NCBI GenBank assembly: GCA_900556645.1
Contig: USPJ01000124.1
Span: forward strand, 1 to 5,047
DNA: 5,047 nucleotides
Source of the DNA: an uncultured Lachnospiraceae bacterium
GTDB taxonomy: Bacteria > Bacillota_A > Clostridia > Lachnospirales > Lachnospiraceae
Direction of reading: 5' to 3'
Shown here: in pieces, positions 4,296-5,047 of the stretch
Numbering within the stretch: position 1 is the first letter of the stretch
Layout: every line of letters begins with the position of its first letter
Translations under genes and position numbers: made by a program
Notes under the pieces: generated by a model
Told to the model about the DNA's origin: nothing
Databases searched by the model: none
What the model saw: the letters and a program-made list of their open reading frames with translations, nothing else

Positions 4296-5036
4296 TCATG
4301 AAAAATCTTTTCTGGAAAGCAAAGCCTCTTTAAAGCTAGGATGACAGTCCTCTTTTTCGGCAATTTGTTTTCCACGGTCAATATTGCAGGAAAAAGCTGC
4401 CAATCTGGAACAGTCAAACTGAATCCGCTCAGAAAATTCCGAATAATAGATATGGAAAATTGGTTCGATGCCTGCAAAAAATTCGGACCAGGAACCGGTA
4501 GAGGCAATGCACTTGAAAATGCGGGTAAGGCATTTGTCCATGACTTCTCCTGTATCCATCTCTGTAACTTCCTGTGTAAAGTGGTCAAAAAAAGTAGCTG
4601 CCAGTTCAAAGGAAATGGATGACATATTTGCCTCCGAGAGAGAATCCAGCATCTTCAGACGAAGGGCATGCATGGCCTCTGCTTCCGGGGAAGTATTCTT
4701 CGCTTTGTGGTTTCGGACACAGTCATTGTCAATCATATTGTAAATATTAATCAAATCGTCTTCACTAAATGTACCCATGCCATAGGCTCTGTTGAAGACG
4801 GAGTCGAAATTTCCCTCTGCATTGGCTGTCAGAAGTTCTTCAATAAATTCAGAATACCGCTCAGTATTATCTTCAAAATCATCAAAATCAATTTTGGGAA
4901 CATGCTTCTTTCTTTCAGTTACAACAATGGTATCCACAATAGGCTGGCACAAAATCACTCGATCAAATCTTGTTCTATCCTTTTCAGATAAATTATTCCA
5001 CCTCTCTAAAAGCGAATCTGCATCTATTAATCTCAT
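4296..5036 (-). CDS. Hypothetical protein with MRLIDAD-type N-terminus
   Basis: This is a 246-residue soluble acidic protein without signal peptide or membrane helix. The first 40 residues (MRLIDADSLLERWNNL, then LCQPIVDTIV) resemble the short MRLIDAD...PTVD module frequent at the start of Firmicutes phage and mobile-element proteins of unknown function. The rest is mainly helical, with an acidic stretch DFDDFEDNTERYSEF (about 50-64) and a region around LTRIFKCIASTGSWSEFFAGIEPIFHIYY (about 170-198). No catalytic motif is recognised; the scattered cysteines do not form a CxxC pair. The ATG at 5034-5036 is preceded on its strand by GGAG (5044-5047) with a 7-base gap, which supports the start, and the TGA at 4296-4298 is followed by the shared terminator. 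Overlapping plus-strand frames here lack ribosome binding sites and family features. Upstream partners, if any, lie outside the window. Confidence 0.75.
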   Translation of the reverse strand: MRLIDADSLLERWNNLSEKDRTRFDRVILCQPIVDTIVVTERKKHVPKIDFDDFEDNTERYSEFIEELLTANAEGNFDSVFNRAYGMGTFSEDDLINIYNMIDNDCVRNHKAKNTSPEAEAMHALRLKMLDSLSEANMSSISFELAATFFDHFTQEVTEMDTGEVMDKCLTRIFKCIASTGSWSEFFAGIEPIFHIYYSEFSERIQFDCSRLAAFSCNIDRGKQIAEKEDCHPSFKEALLSRKDFS

Positions 5037-5047
5037 ATTGCCGCTCC

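Noticed and set aside
2242..4514. GCAATGCACT repeated near 2243 and 4505, considered as direct repeats flanking an insertion
   Set aside because: Ten-base matches are expected several times by chance in 5 kb, and the second copy lies inside an intact gene, so it does not mark an insertion edge.
4341..4991. Several plus-strand open frames opposite the 246-residue minus-strand gene
   Set aside because: They are shorter, overlap each other, lack good ribosome binding sites and show no recognisable motifs, while the minus-strand gene has a ribosome binding site, a full frame and a terminator.
1..5047. tRNA, rRNA, CRISPR array, transposase, integrase or origin repeats
   Set aside because: No cloverleaf pattern, regularly spaced repeat, transposase-like protein or iteron set was seen on either strand.

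Overview
The window looks like part of a conjugative element (ICE) in a low- to mid-GC Gram-positive bacterium, most likely a gut Clostridia/Lachnospiraceae-type Firmicute. The evidence is the consensus AGGAGG ribosome binding sites, tightly packed short transfer genes, and protein families (MT-A70 methylase, VirB6/TrbL-like membrane protein, DUF4313-type protein, PrgI) that sit together in Tn1549-like and related Firmicutes elements. The family names come from remembered sequence patterns, not from a search.

Layout. (1) Positions 1-2253, plus strand, form a compact transfer operon. It holds the 3' part of an MT-A70 adenine methylase gene (start outside the window), a polytopic VirB6/TrbL-like channel protein, a small DUF4313-like protein and a PrgI-family inner-membrane protein. 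Gaps are 5-13 bases, and each ribosome binding site overlaps or abuts the previous stop codon. (2) Positions 2255-2929, minus strand, hold a complete toxin-antitoxin cassette: a near-consensus promoter with a perfect 10-bp inverted repeat over its -10 box, a Phd/YefM-type antitoxin, a RelE/ParE-type toxin overlapping it by 4 bases, and a terminator hairpin at the toxin stop codon. (3) Positions 3036-3664 hold a TM2-domain membrane protein gene whose C-terminal zinc ribbon lies in the -1 frame. The gene is either broken by a one-base loss in an A-run or read through by frameshifting. (4) Positions 3820-4221 encode a small single-pass membrane protein of unknown function. (5) Positions 4240-4285 form a long hairpin that can serve as a bidirectional terminator between convergent genes. 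(6) Positions 4296-5036, minus strand, encode an unrecognised 246-residue protein whose N-terminus begins with an MRLIDAD motif common in phage and mobile-element proteins.

How it fits together. The first block would supply membrane parts of a type IV secretion (conjugation) channel, plus a methylase that may protect or mark the element's DNA. In related elements PrgI is followed directly by the VirB4 ATPase. Here it is followed by an oppositely oriented toxin-antitoxin cassette and accessory genes, so the transfer operon is interrupted, rearranged or ended at about 2254. The most interesting points are this break, the -1 frame zinc ribbon that has no start codon of its own, the well-resolved toxin-antitoxin control region, and the unusual C-terminus of the toxin. 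I see no RNA gene, CRISPR array or transposase.
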